In this document: positions 51,925 through 61,166 of the stretch, one piece after another | How the letters are laid out: every line of letters begins with the position of its first letter | Numbering within the stretch: the stretch's first letter is position 1 | Assembly (NCBI GenBank): GCA_051251645.1 | Contig: JBPOEY010000001.1 | Span: 744,001 to 808,000, forward strand | Source: Litorimonas sp051251645 | GTDB taxonomy: Bacteria > Pseudomonadota > Alphaproteobacteria > Caulobacterales > Maricaulaceae | Direction: 5' to 3' | DNA length: 64,000 nt | The notes under the pieces: model-generated | Database searches by the model: none | The model's input: only the letters and a program-made list of their open reading frames with translations | Told to the model about the DNA's origin: nothing | Position numbers and translations under genes: made by a program

Positions 51925-53418
51925 CTATTTGATGCCTGCCTGTTTCTTGGCCATCTTGACCATTTTCTCAGAGCCTTCGTCATAAGGCGCGTGAATGCCG
52001 GCCATCAACTTCCCTTTGATGGCGTGACGGATGCCGCCTGTGGACTGATGAAAGACGCTTTTCATATGGCTGAAGGTCTCAAACCCTTTCTCGCCTTGAT
52101 ACGCGCCCATGCCGGACGGGCCGACGCCGCCAAAGGGGAGTTCGCTCTGGGAGATGTGCCACATCGTGTCATTGGTGGAGACCCCGCCTGCGTGGGTTTC
52201 GAGTAAGACACGATCCTTTGTCGCTGAATCTTTCGTGAACAGATAGAGCGCCAGCGGACGGGCATGATCCTGAACATAGCCGATTTGGTCATCGAGTGTT
52301 TCCGCCGCCATAACAGGCAAGAGGGGACCAAAGATTTCTTCCTGCATAATCTTCATGTCCTCGTTCACACCTGTGACGACCGTGAGCGGAATGCGGCGTT
52401 CTTTGGCCAGCTGTTGCTTGTCATCACTGCCTGCGACGCGAATGGTCGCGCCTTTGTTTTCAGCATCTTCAAGCAGGCCTTGTAAACGCGCGTAATGGGC
52501 GTCAGCGATAACGGAGGTATATTGCTCATTGCCGGCAAAGGTCGGATACATCTCTTCGGCACGTTTAATCATCGCGTCAGAGAAGGCGTTGATCTTCGCT
52601 TCTGGCATCAACGCATAGTCAGGCGCGATACAGGTTTGTCCGGCGTTCATCATCTTGCCGAGCGCAATTTGTGGAATGATGTCGGCGATCTCGGCATCAC
52701 CTGCCACGATCACGGGCGACTTTCCGCCCAGTTCTAAGGTGCAAGGCACGAGGTTTTCAGCGGCCGCTTTTGCAACATGCTTGGCCACACTGGTCGAGCC
52801 GGTGAAGAGTAAGTGATCGAAGGCGAGTCCCGAGAAGGCCTGCGCCACATCAACGCCGCCAGTCGCCACAAAAACCTCTTCAGGTGAGAAGGTTTCGTCC
52901 ATCATCTTTTTAAACAGAGCCGAGAATTTCGGCGTATATTCGCTCATCTTGACCATGACGGAATTACCCGCGCCTAAAGCTCCGATCATCGGGGAGGCGG
53001 CAAGGAAGAGCGGATAGTTCCACGGGACGATGACACCAACAACGCCGAGCGGCTGCGGAATAATTTCGGCGCTTGCGCCCATTTGCGCGAGCTCGACTTT
53101 TTTCTTACGGCGGCGCATCCATTTTTCGCCATGCTTTAACTGATCGGCGATTTCATTATAGGTTGAGACGATATCGGCGAAATCAGTTTCCAGCAGAGAC
53201 CGATTGCCGAAGTCTTCGCTAATTGAGTTTTTGATGTCGTCTTCATGGGCGCGGATCACATCACGCAGCTTTTCCAAACGGGCTTTTCGGATTGACCAAG
53301 CGGGATAAGGGTCGCGCTTGAAGGCGGCTTTTTGGATCGCCAGCGCGGCGTCCAAATCTGTCTTTGACAGCTCGCTCTTAGCTTTAGCTTTCGCCTTCTT
53401 AGGATTGATGCGGACCAT
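51925..53418 (-). CDS. Aldehyde dehydrogenase, coniferyl-aldehyde-dehydrogenase type
   Basis: A 497-residue NAD(P)-dependent ALDH of the coniferyl/long-chain aldehyde subgroup. VIVPWNYPLFLAASP is the cofactor-binding segment, ELGGKSPVIV holds the general base glutamate, and NAGQTCIAPDY the catalytic cysteine. It probably oxidises the aldehyde made by the GMC enzyme to a fatty acid. First gene of the three-gene operon, and the N-terminal lysine/alanine-rich extension (1-28) is unusual. Confidence 0.93.
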   Translation of the reverse strand: MVRINPKKAKAKAKSELSKTDLDAALAIQKAAFKRDPYPAWSIRKARLEKLRDVIRAHEDDIKNSISEDFGNRSLLETDFADIVSTYNEIADQLKHGEKWMRRRKKKVELAQMGASAEIIPQPLGVVGVIVPWNYPLFLAASPMIGALGAGNSVMVKMSEYTPKFSALFKKMMDETFSPEEVFVATGGVDVAQAFSGLAFDHLLFTGSTSVAKHVAKAAAENLVPCTLELGGKSPVIVAGDAEIADIIPQIALGKMMNAGQTCIAPDYALMPEAKINAFSDAMIKRAEEMYPTFAGNEQYTSVIADAHYARLQGLLEDAENKGATIRVAGSDDKQQLAKERRIPLTVVTGVNEDMKIMQEEIFGPLLPVMAAETLDDQIGYVQDHARPLALYLFTKDSATKDRVLLETHAGGVSTNDTMWHISQSELPFGGVGPSGMGAYQGEKGFETFSHMKSVFHQSTGGIRHAIKGKLMAGIHAPYDEGSEKMVKMAKKQAGIK

Positions 53419-53480
53419 GTCTCACTCCCCAATATGTTTGGTTTTATTTATTGATTGGTTGATCAGTAGCGGAAACGAAA

Positions 53481-53513
53481 AGGGGCCGCAAACGACAAGC
53501 GCTTGCGGCCCCT
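53481..53513 (-). terminator. Terminator of the second TonB receptor gene
   Basis: The arms aggggccgcaa/ttgcggcccct (53481-53491, 53503-53513) form an 11-bp perfect stem with an 11-base loop. On the minus strand it is followed by ttttcgttt. It separates the receptor from the aldehyde dehydrogenase operon. Confidence 0.78.
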
Positions 53514-53549
53514 ATTCACTTTTGTCGCATCCTATCGAATGCGGCTGAT

Positions 53550-56093
53550 TTAGAAATTTTTGCGGACTGTTACGCCATATGTGCGCGGTTCTTGAATGAA
53601 GGCCGAGCGGGACCCGGAGCGGAAGACCGTATTGAACGTCACGCCGCGCGTGATTTCATTGGTCAAATTGGTCGCCCAGAGTTCCAACGCGAAACCCGCA
53701 TCATCATTGACGAGGCCGATCCGTGTATTGATCTTTAAATTACTATCTTGGAGATCAAATGGAACCGCCGGAGACGCTGCGATAGCGGCGTCCAAGCTCC
53801 CCGCTGCGGCAATGGCTGCGGCGCTAGGAACGGTTGTGGCTTGTGTCGATGTCCGGCGTTCGCTTTCATAACGAAGTTGACCGCTGATGAAGCCATCATA
53901 TGTGGCGTTCAGGCTCATCTCATAATTCGCCCCCAAGATACCGACAAAGTCCGGTGCGTTGGTTAGAGAATTTCCGCATAATGTTGCCGTGTTGGGAACC
54001 GGCGCGCTGCCAGCGCAATCATCTGGATAGCTCGCATCCATATATGTCAGCCCGCCATTGAGCGTCAGATTGTCCGTCGGTCGTGCAACCGCTTCGATTT
54101 CAACACCTTTAGAGATCGCTTTCGGGACATTGAAGGTCGTGAACTGAGCGCCCGTGAATTCGAGAACTTGGAAGTTTTCGAATTCCTGATGGAAGGCGGC
54201 GACGTTCAAGGTCAGACGATTGTCAAGCAAGCGCGATTTCAGTCCAACCTCAAACGCGTCAACGATTTCTGACAAGAAGCTTGGGTCTGCACCGCCGGAG
54301 GCCGCTGTGGAGTCGAGGTTAAAGCCACCGGATTTATAGCCATGGGTGAAACTGGCGTAAGTTGAAACGCTCTGTGACAACTCATAGCCAATCTTCGCCG
54401 TATAGATCAGCTCATCATCCTTGAACTTTTCATTAAACGTCCGAGGTAACGGGAACACGGCCGCTTGTGGAAGGTCGGCCGGTGCAAGAAATGCGAGACA
54501 GCCCAAGCCAAAGACATTGGTGACCAGCGCGCCCGGTACGGCACCCGCGCCAATCGCGCCAAGTGTGGCGGGACAGATTTGGTTGTTAATGTTGGATTGC
54601 GAAAAGCTGCCATCTTTGCTTTCGTCTGAATAACGAAGGCCCACCGTCAATGACAGGGCATCCGTCACATCAAAGGTATTATGTGTGAAGACAGAGAAGC
54701 TTTTGCTGTCTTGCGCATAATTCTGAGTGATCGACGTTCCAGCCGGATCAACACCGCCTGTTAGCACCGTCAGCGGGTTAGCCCCTAAAGCGCCGCTCGT
54801 AGGGCCAAAGAACAAAGCCCCGACGAGCTCACCATAATCCTCGCCCAGTTCGAAGTTTACGTTCTGAGAGATGTCTTCTTCGGAATAGTAAGCGCCGACG
54901 AGCCAGCTCAATCTATCGTCCATCGCAGACCCTTGGACGCGCAATTCGTGGGTCATCGTGTCGATTTCAACTGGGCTTTGCGCCACGTTAAACACGTCGA
55001 GGCCTGAGAAGTCCGAGTCATAATTTTCAGTCGCATCATATTGGCGATAGGAGCCGATATAGATGAGATCCACATCGTCGTTGAGTGGGATTTCGATCTC
55101 TCCGAGCAATCCATATTGAGTGCTGGACGGGTTTGGTTGGAAGGATGCGCCCGCAATCAGGTTGTCGACAGCCGCTTGCGCAAGGCCCGTGTCTGTTGCC
55201 GCGACAGCGACGTCAGGTCCGACCATACCACCGCGGGCGCCAAGGCCAACTGCGCCGAACAAACCGAAAGTCTCAACGGGGGATTGTTGCACTTCAATCG
55301 CGGCGCCAACGGGGGCGTTGCTGTTAGAGTAATCCGCGACCAAGCGGCCCGTGATCCCATTATCGGCTTCCCAGCCGATTTGCGCCCGGATCATTTCTTG
55401 GCTGATGCCATTGGACTCGCCAAATTTTTGGCCATTGCGGTCTTGCAGCTCAATATAGCCATCGCGCTCGCGTATCGCACCTGTCAGTCGCAAACCGACT
55501 TTATCCTGAACGAGTGGAATATTGACGGCGCCTTGAACGTTCATCAGATCGTAATTGCCGTAACTGGCGTTTATAAAGGCGCTCTCTTCGGAAACGTCAG
55601 GACGAACATTTGTAATGTTCAATGCGCCTGCGGATGTATTGCGACCGAACAATGTTCCTTGAGGCCCGCGAAGCACTTCAACACGTTCCACATCGACAAA
55701 TTCACCAAGCGCAATGCCTGGGCGTGATTGATACGCACCATCAATAAATACGCCGACAGCTGATTCAAAGCCGATATTGTTGGACGTTGTACCCACACCG
55801 CGAATGCGAAGCACAACTGTGCCAGATGCGGTTTGCGCCTGAGACGTCGCGAAGCTTGGGGCAACGATTGCCAAGTTTTGAATATTAACAACGCCTTGCT
55901 TCTCTAAAACCTCTGGCGATAGAGCCGTCACCGCAATTGGCACATCTTGAATATCTTCCTGACGACGGGTCGCCGTGACAATGATGATATCATCGGCAAA
56001 ACGATCTTCATTGCTATTGTCTTGGGCGAAGGCTGGGCTAACCAGCATAGACGTTGCTAGAAGTGCTGACGCAATTCGGCTGATAGGTTGCAT
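53550..56093 (-). CDS. TonB-dependent outer-membrane receptor
   Basis: An 847-residue receptor with signal peptide (1-23, ending SPAFAQ), TonB box DIIIVTATRR, plug with VERVEVLRGPQGTLFGRNTSAGALN, and a barrel ending TVRKNF. The ATG at 56093 gives a standard signal; GGGGAG lies 9 bases upstream. It is oriented with the alkyl sulfate operon but is separated by a terminator, so joint function is only suggested by proximity. It is not closely similar to the receptor at 28.5-31 kb beyond the shared fold. Confidence 0.93.
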   Translation of the reverse strand: MQPISRIASALLATSMLVSPAFAQDNSNEDRFADDIIIVTATRRQEDIQDVPIAVTALSPEVLEKQGVVNIQNLAIVAPSFATSQAQTASGTVVLRIRGVGTTSNNIGFESAVGVFIDGAYQSRPGIALGEFVDVERVEVLRGPQGTLFGRNTSAGALNITNVRPDVSEESAFINASYGNYDLMNVQGAVNIPLVQDKVGLRLTGAIRERDGYIELQDRNGQKFGESNGISQEMIRAQIGWEADNGITGRLVADYSNSNAPVGAAIEVQQSPVETFGLFGAVGLGARGGMVGPDVAVAATDTGLAQAAVDNLIAGASFQPNPSSTQYGLLGEIEIPLNDDVDLIYIGSYRQYDATENYDSDFSGLDVFNVAQSPVEIDTMTHELRVQGSAMDDRLSWLVGAYYSEEDISQNVNFELGEDYGELVGALFFGPTSGALGANPLTVLTGGVDPAGTSITQNYAQDSKSFSVFTHNTFDVTDALSLTVGLRYSDESKDGSFSQSNINNQICPATLGAIGAGAVPGALVTNVFGLGCLAFLAPADLPQAAVFPLPRTFNEKFKDDELIYTAKIGYELSQSVSTYASFTHGYKSGGFNLDSTAASGGADPSFLSEIVDAFEVGLKSRLLDNRLTLNVAAFHQEFENFQVLEFTGAQFTTFNVPKAISKGVEIEAVARPTDNLTLNGGLTYMDASYPDDCAGSAPVPNTATLCGNSLTNAPDFVGILGANYEMSLNATYDGFISGQLRYESERRTSTQATTVPSAAAIAAAGSLDAAIAASPAVPFDLQDSNLKINTRIGLVNDDAGFALELWATNLTNEITRGVTFNTVFRSGSRSAFIQEPRTYGVTVRKNF

Positions 56094-56255
56094 GTGACGT
56101 TTCTCCCCGAGCGAATTGCGCTCAACATTTTTTGAGTGGGGTGTATTCACCCTCGACTGACTTATAGCGCAGCCTTGGCTGCTGTCACGCCCTCTCGCGA
56201 TAGTTTGTTGCTAATCTGTGGTTTTGAAGAGGAAACGTTGCGTTGCAGTCACACT

Positions 56256-56267
56256 GACAGCGCTGTC
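56256..56267. promoter_or_regulatory. 12-bp palindrome upstream of the TonB receptor
   Basis: GACAGCGCTGTC is a perfect palindrome about 160 bases upstream of the receptor start, in the 208-base gap before the acyltransferase gene. It may be an operator, but a perfect 12-mer can occur by chance. Nothing else is recognised in that gap. Confidence 0.25.
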
Positions 56268-56301
56268 TTAGTAAAATAATGCGTCCCGACGTGGGGTCGA
56301 C

Positions 56302-57411
56302 TTAGGCGGGATCGCGCTTAAGTCGGCGACCGAAGGCGCTCGCCATAGCGGCAGAGCGCTTTGTGAGTCGGGGTTCGCAGGCCGCAATTTGGCTGTAGCG
56401 GCGACGGATTTTGCCTAATGCGTCGCCAGTCTTTCCGCGAAGCGCTAACTCCATGCGGTCATATCCCGCCGCCACAGCTCCGGCGGCTGTGGGCAAAGTG
56501 ACAACGCCGGAGGCGATGCGGCGTGAATGGGTTGCATATTGGCGCTTATAGCCATCCGTCCCAGGACCTAAATCGATCACGCCATAACCAAGGTTTGGCG
56601 CAGCATCGATCATCGCTTCGAGGAGTTGAATGCCAGGAGCGTATGTGAGGAAGTCGGGATCATACCCGACGATCCAACTATGGAAGACATGCCCATCCGT
56701 CAGACCCAAATCACAGGCGGCAATTCGGTCACCAAAATAGAGCACGTGAAGGTCTGCGCGGAGTGGAGCGCTCGGTCCGCGTTCCCACAAATCTCTGAGG
56801 ATGCCCGCAGTGCCGTCATTGGCGAGCACATCGAACTTTCCGGTTTCACCGAATTTATCCCGCTTCCAGCCCATCAGAGCTTGATAAGCGTCGACATCCC
56901 GACTTTGCGTGACGATCCGGCGCGGACCGATGTCGTCTTCGGCCTTACGGACACGGCGGCGAGTTGATTTCAGATGCCGGCGATAGCTGCCGTCGCGCGA
57001 TGCGCGCCAATCATCAGCTGTGGAGAGCTCCATGCGGCATGTCTCTTCGCCGTCTGGGCAGGGCATCGCAGAATAATGAAAGGCGCCGACCGCCTGTCCG
57101 GCCAAGAGGTTCGCAATGTTAATGTCAGTTTCAGGGGCGGCAATGATGGTCTGATAATCGGACAAAGGCGCACCCGAAGGCCGAGCAAATGCACCGCCTT
57201 GCCATGGGAGCACCGCGACGAGCGCGCCATCTTGCCGGGCCAATGTTACGTGTCCACCGCCTTGATGGCGATCCACACAGCCATGATAATCGGGGTGGTG
57301 GTAGGGGCTTTCGAGGGCTGAGTTTGCATCTCGCAACGCGGTCCATGCCGCACAGTCCTCAGCCGGAAGGTCGCTGAAATCAATTGTTTCAATGTCGAGT
57401 GCGGCTACCAT
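56302..57411 (-). CDS. BioF2/CelD-like GNAT acyltransferase
   Basis: A 369-residue protein of the Acetyltransf_6 (CelD/BcsL-like) group, which has two GNAT folds as in FemAB. Marks are the central helix SYRRHLKSTRRRVRKAEDD (about 142-160) and the C-terminal GIQLLEAMIDAAPNLGYGVIDLGPGTDGYKRQ region. Relatives participate in cellulose or exopolysaccharide production; the acyl donor and acceptor are unknown here. ATG at 57411 is chosen (MVAALDIE); the longer frame adds six basic residues. Confidence 0.82.
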   Translation of the reverse strand: MVAALDIETIDFSDLPAEDCAAWTALRDANSALESPYHHPDYHGCVDRHQGGGHVTLARQDGALVAVLPWQGGAFARPSGAPLSDYQTIIAAPETDINIANLLAGQAVGAFHYSAMPCPDGEETCRMELSTADDWRASRDGSYRRHLKSTRRRVRKAEDDIGPRRIVTQSRDVDAYQALMGWKRDKFGETGKFDVLANDGTAGILRDLWERGPSAPLRADLHVLYFGDRIAACDLGLTDGHVFHSWIVGYDPDFLTYAPGIQLLEAMIDAAPNLGYGVIDLGPGTDGYKRQYATHSRRIASGVVTLPTAAGAVAAGYDRMELALRGKTGDALGKIRRRYSQIAACEPRLTKRSAAMASAFGRRLKRDPA

Positions 57412-57532
57412 CCGCGACCTCTTACGCAATAAGCGCTAAATCTGTCTTAAAGTCGGCACGGTTCAACGATAAATACTAATTGAAGCAAGATGTTCGCTTG
57501 CCCTATCTTAATTAGCTCGCAAAAGAGCTTTT

Positions 57533-58465
57533 ATGAGCGAACAACATCATCCCGGTCACGACCATTCTAGCGGACATAGTCACACACCAAAGGTCAATCA
57601 GAAAAATCGACGGCGTGTCGGTCTTGCGGCGATACTGACGGGTCTGTTCGTGATCGTTGAAGTCGTCGGCGGAGTGATGTCTGGATCGCTCGCCTTGCTA
57701 GCCGATGCTGGTCACATGGTCACGGATTTCGCGGCACTCGCGATGGCGTGGGGCGGTTTTGTGATTGCGCAGCGCCCGGCTAATTGGCGACACACATTCG
57801 GCTACGACCGCTTTTCTATCCTCGTCGCTTTCGTCAATGGGTTGACCCTATTTGCCGTTGCGATTTGGATCGTCTGGGAAGCCGCGCATCGTCTGACTGA
57901 TCCGGGCGAGGTGCTGGCGGGCCCAATGCTCTATGTCGCGATCGCGGGTTTGGTGGTCAATGTGCTTGTGTTCTGGGTCTTGATGGGCGCTGATCGGGAC
58001 AATCTGAATATCCGAGGGGCCATGTTGCATGTGCTGGGCGACTTACTCGGTAGCGCGGCCGCCATACTCGCAGCAGTTATTATCATGACAACAGGGTGGG
58101 TTGCCGCCGACCCAATCCTCTCCGTTCTGGTGGCTTTATTGATCTTAAAGTCGGCCTGGAGCTTGATAAAAGATAGCGCGCATATCCTGTTAGAAGGCGC
58201 GCCGGACGGCGTAGATACGCGGCTCATCTCGGACGATCTTCTCGCCAATATTGAGGGCCTTAACGCCGTTGATCATATCCACGCGTGGTGCATTACACCG
58301 GAGCGACCGATGCTGACGTTAGAAGCTTATGTGGACGCGGGCGTCCGCCTCGGTCCTATCAATCGTGCAATTAAAGCGCGGCTACAGGATGCGTTCGACA
58401 TTGATCACGCGACCGTGGATGTGATGCGCCGACCTGATGCAGACACAGAAAAAGCGCAATCCTAG
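57533..58465 (+). CDS. Cation diffusion facilitator (CzcD-type Zn2+/Co2+ exporter)
   Basis: A 310-residue six-helix metal exporter. It has a histidine-rich N-terminus (HHPGHDHSSGHSH) and two metal-site motifs in the membrane, HMVTD in helix 2 and HVLGD in helix 5. The C-terminal cytoplasmic domain (about 215-305) dimerises. It exports Zn2+, Co2+ or Cd2+ against protons. No regulator is adjacent. The stop overlaps the convergent minus-strand gene by 4 bases. Confidence 0.93.
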   Translation: MSEQHHPGHDHSSGHSHTPKVNQKNRRRVGLAAILTGLFVIVEVVGGVMSGSLALLADAGHMVTDFAALAMAWGGFVIAQRPANWRHTFGYDRFSILVAFVNGLTLFAVAIWIVWEAAHRLTDPGEVLAGPMLYVAIAGLVVNVLVFWVLMGADRDNLNIRGAMLHVLGDLLGSAAAILAAVIIMTTGWVAADPILSVLVALLILKSAWSLIKDSAHILLEGAPDGVDTRLISDDLLANIEGLNAVDHIHAWCITPERPMLTLEAYVDAGVRLGPINRAIKARLQDAFDIDHATVDVMRRPDADTEKAQS

Positions 58466-58986
58466 CCGCCCAGCCCCATCCGCTCTCGGTAGCGCCGGAC
58501 AAATTCAGCTTGCTCTTGCGTTTTGCCGTGAACTTCGGCGACGGCGTTCATCATATCGGCTAAGCGGCGTGCATCGTCTTTACCGATGGTGGGCAATAAA
58601 ACGTCGACCATGGGGAACAGCGTGGCTTCGGGCAGGGTGACAGTATCATGCACCATTTCCATTTGGCGAGTAATGCCGTCGGCGTCTTCTGCCTCCATCT
58701 GCATATGTAAAACGAGTTGGCGTTCAATCCGGGCGCGTTCCTTGGACGATAAACGCCGGTCTTCGCTCATGCGGGAAATGGACAGCATCAACACAGTCGC
58801 GGCTTCGATTGGCGTTTCGATTAAAGCCAAACCGCGCCGATTTACAGCCCGGCGATGGCGGTTGCGGCGCGGCATGTTGGACAAGGTTTGCGCCGCGTCG
58901 ATGACGTCGCCCGCGCCGCGCCCCATGCGACTGAGCCAGAACATAACGCCAAGGGCCGTGCCAAGGATGAGAACGAGAATATGCAT
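58462..58986 (-). CDS. Membrane-anchored helical protein with TerB-like region
   Basis: A 174-residue protein: one N-terminal helix (about 2-18), a basic linker (NMPRRNRHRRAVNRRG), and a helical domain (about 52-165) with regularly spaced acidic and methionine residues that recalls TerB/tellurite-resistance folds (LIETPIEAATVLMLSI). The match is weak. It ends a four-gene minus-strand run. Confidence 0.6.
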   Translation of the reverse strand: MHILVLILGTALGVMFWLSRMGRGAGDVIDAAQTLSNMPRRNRHRRAVNRRGLALIETPIEAATVLMLSISRMSEDRRLSSKERARIERQLVLHMQMEAEDADGITRQMEMVHDTVTLPEATLFPMVDVLLPTIGKDDARRLADMMNAVAEVHGKTQEQAEFVRRYRERMGLGG

Positions 58987-59003
58987 ATTAGAAGTTTAGC
59001 GTC

Positions 59004-59720
59004 CTACCGACAGGTTGCATAGGGTCCCATGTCGACATGGAAATGATCGCGATGGGCCGCATTATAGTCAGGCGACAAGGTTGTATTAAAGACCCGGCAG
59101 GCTTGCTGTTGGGCTTCGCGGAGGAATTTACGTTCCTTTTTATCGTCGGAATCCCATCCGGATAAGAGCGTAATCAGTCTTCCGTCGGCCAGTTCGAACC
59201 CAGAAATATCCCACGCATTGGCAAAGGCATGTTCGCTCCATCGCCCAGAGCCATTGCCGCGCTGCTTGCGGCAGGAATAGCTGCCCATATGATGGATTTT
59301 GGTAAGCGGTTGATCGAAGCGGTCCTGCGCGAGTGCGTCCACTTCGCGCAGCCAAAGGTAGGTCGCGACCGATAGCGGGCATTGCATATTGGCCTCGCCG
59401 GGGGCGAGCATTGCGTCACCCTTGCCATAGACCAGCCGCGCCACTTTCCATCCACAGGGGGCTTTGGCATCTTTCGGTTTAGACGGAATGCTCTGGAATG
59501 TTTCGATATCGCGGGCGAGGGTCATACAGACGTCGCTTGGCGAGACGGATAGACGCAAGATTTGTCCGCGTGTGGCCATGCCAATGGGGCGTTCTGGATC
59601 GAGGGGGCGCCAGGGCAGGTGCTCATTGGGCACGATCCGGTTGAGAGTCCACGCCGTGCCAAGCAAGGCCACAATGACGGCGACGATCTTGATCCGGCGA
59701 ATGATGAGCGTCTTATCCAT
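59004..59720 (-). CDS. Extensin-like C-terminal family protein
   Basis: A 238-residue membrane-anchored protein (helix about 9-27). The Extensin-like_C domain has MQCPLSVATYLWL, HHMGSYSCRKQRGNGSGRWSEHAFANAWDISGF and the C-terminal AHRDHFHVDMG, giving conserved cysteines and histidines. The histidine pattern resembles D-Ala-D-Ala carboxypeptidase-like peptidases, so a cell-wall or peptidase role is plausible. ATG at 59720 lies inside the end of the protease gene, an 8-base overlap. Confidence 0.85.
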   Translation of the reverse strand: MDKTLIIRRIKIVAVIVALLGTAWTLNRIVPNEHLPWRPLDPERPIGMATRGQILRLSVSPSDVCMTLARDIETFQSIPSKPKDAKAPCGWKVARLVYGKGDAMLAPGEANMQCPLSVATYLWLREVDALAQDRFDQPLTKIHHMGSYSCRKQRGNGSGRWSEHAFANAWDISGFELADGRLITLLSGWDSDDKKERKFLREAQQQACRVFNTTLSPDYNAAHRDHFHVDMGPYATCR

Positions 59721-60510
59721 TAAGGCAAACAACCTGTGCAATACGGCGGTCCCGGCGAAGTCGGTCCGCCTGTATCGCATAACCTTTGAGGTCGAGCGGC
59801 ACAGCCGCACTATTGGTGGGGGCCACGACGCGGCGCAAATTGCGGGGTGAGACGGTATAGATGCGACCCCGGCGCGGTGTTTCCGCTGCGACAACACCGA
59901 TGAGCTCGCCATCTTTGTCTAGAACCGGTCCGCCTGACAGTCCGCCCAGAGACCCCATGAGACCCCGGGACCGGCTCAGTTCAGACCAGATCAACACGCT
60001 TTCATCTGTGCGGTACCGCCCACGCACTTGCATCCGCCCGCGCGACAGCAAAGACGCGACGACTTCACCGGGCTGTCCTTGCGGATAGCCAAAGAAATAG
60101 CCCGTTTCCCCGACCGTACGCGGGGTGTTGAGGTCCGTTGGCAGCGGCGTGCGTGTCCAGCCGGAGGTGAGCCGCGCGAGGTCAATGTCTTGAAAAATTT
60201 CTGTGCGGTCAATGCGAAGGAGCTGTCGCGCTGTGACCTTAATTCCGATGTTCTGACAACTATCAACGACATGGCGGGCTGTGACCCATTCCCCGTCTTC
60301 TGTGCTGGCAAAGGCGGTACCGATCCCGGATGTGGGGGCATCTATTTGTACCAGAATGCGTTCGTCGCGCGGGCTTTCCGACGGCAGTAACGGGCCGAGC
60401 TCCGGGAGCGGCGGCGCGGGTGCGATGTTGGGTTTGTCGTGATTGGCATAGGCCACCATCGCGACAACAATGCCGAGATAGATCATCCAATCGGGAATCG
60501 GGCTTTTCAC
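59713..60510 (-). CDS. Membrane-anchored trypsin-like serine protease
   Basis: A 265-residue S1-family protease. A membrane helix (about 8-24) leads into a protease domain with candidate triad H80 (TARHVVD), D108/D110 (FQDIDLARL) and S192 (GGLSGGPVLD). No PDZ domain is present, unlike DegP. It is probably periplasmic. It overlaps the extensin-like gene and follows the DUF350 gene by 3 bases, so an envelope task shared by the three is likely. Confidence 0.88.
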   Translation of the reverse strand: MKSPIPDWMIYLGIVVAMVAYANHDKPNIAPAPPLPELGPLLPSESPRDERILVQIDAPTSGIGTAFASTEDGEWVTARHVVDSCQNIGIKVTARQLLRIDRTEIFQDIDLARLTSGWTRTPLPTDLNTPRTVGETGYFFGYPQGQPGEVVASLLSRGRMQVRGRYRTDESVLIWSELSRSRGLMGSLGGLSGGPVLDKDGELIGVVAAETPRRGRIYTVSPRNLRRVVAPTNSAAVPLDLKGYAIQADRLRRDRRIAQVVCLNG

Positions 60511-60513
60511 GGA

Positions 60514-60927
60514 TCAGCCGGCGATGGCAAATGCCAGAACTATGGACCCGGCCAACTTAAAGGCCGCCAAGACCAAAGCGGGGGCCGCGATGTCTCGCTC
60601 GATGAGATCCGGAATGCCGCGAAAAATCATATCCGTCATTCGGAATAAGAACAGCTGTAACGCCACCGATAATGTGCCCCACATGACCACATCCAGAATC
60701 GACACTTTGTAGATGAGGCAAGCCGCGAGCGGCAAGGAGAGCGCAATGATGAGCGATGACAAATGGATCGCGGCCGCCATATTGCCTTCGCTCACAAGCG
60801 CGAATTCATTGTGCGGGGTCAGCTTAATATAGAGGTAGAGCGCAACAACAAAAATTGCAGCCACCGCGAGTAAGTAGAAAACAAGCAGCGGAAACCCCTG
60901 CGCCAGACTGTCAAAAACGGACGTCAT
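60514..60927 (-). CDS. DUF350 (YjfL-like) inner-membrane protein
   Basis: A 137-residue protein with four membrane helices (about 13-34, 47-68, 74-96, 108-130) and the DUF350 elements NEFALVSEGNMAAAIHLSSLII and the RGIPDLIERDIAAPAL turn. Members occur near glutathionylspermidine-like or extensin/protease clusters; the function is not established. First gene of the minus-strand envelope cluster. Confidence 0.85.
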   Translation of the reverse strand: MTSVFDSLAQGFPLLVFYLLAVAAIFVVALYLYIKLTPHNEFALVSEGNMAAAIHLSSLIIALSLPLAACLIYKVSILDVVMWGTLSVALQLFLFRMTDMIFRGIPDLIERDIAAPALVLAAFKLAGSIVLAFAIAG

Positions 60928-61036
60928 GCCAATCCTATTCCCCGATGAAAGCTCCCCGCACAGGGTTTCGCGGACCCAGCGGATCGGCGCAAGGGGAAAA
61001 GACGGGTTATGTGAATTTGGGGGCTAAACCTTTACG

Positions 61037-61080
61037 CGCGGTGAGAAGTGATTAACACTTGATGCGGAGGGCTCACCGCG
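61037..61080. other. Nested hairpin element upstream of mdh
   Basis: A perfect 9-bp outer stem cgcggtgag/ctcaccgcg (61037-61045, 61072-61080) encloses an inner 5-bp hairpin aagtg/cactt (61046-61060) and a gatgcggaggg strand. It lies 87 bases before the mdh start, in the divergent gap of 239 bases. It may be a 5' leader RNA structure or a regulator-binding palindrome. Confidence 0.45.
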
Positions 61081-61166
61081 ACAAACTTTAACACAACATC
61101 TTCGCGTTGAAATCATGCCGCTCCTCGCATAAGGGCGCTCAACAACAGTTTAAACGGAGACCCCCT

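Noticed and set aside
55041..55727. A 228-residue plus-strand open frame within the second TonB receptor
   Set aside because: Antisense shadow of the conserved plug-barrel region; no independent features.
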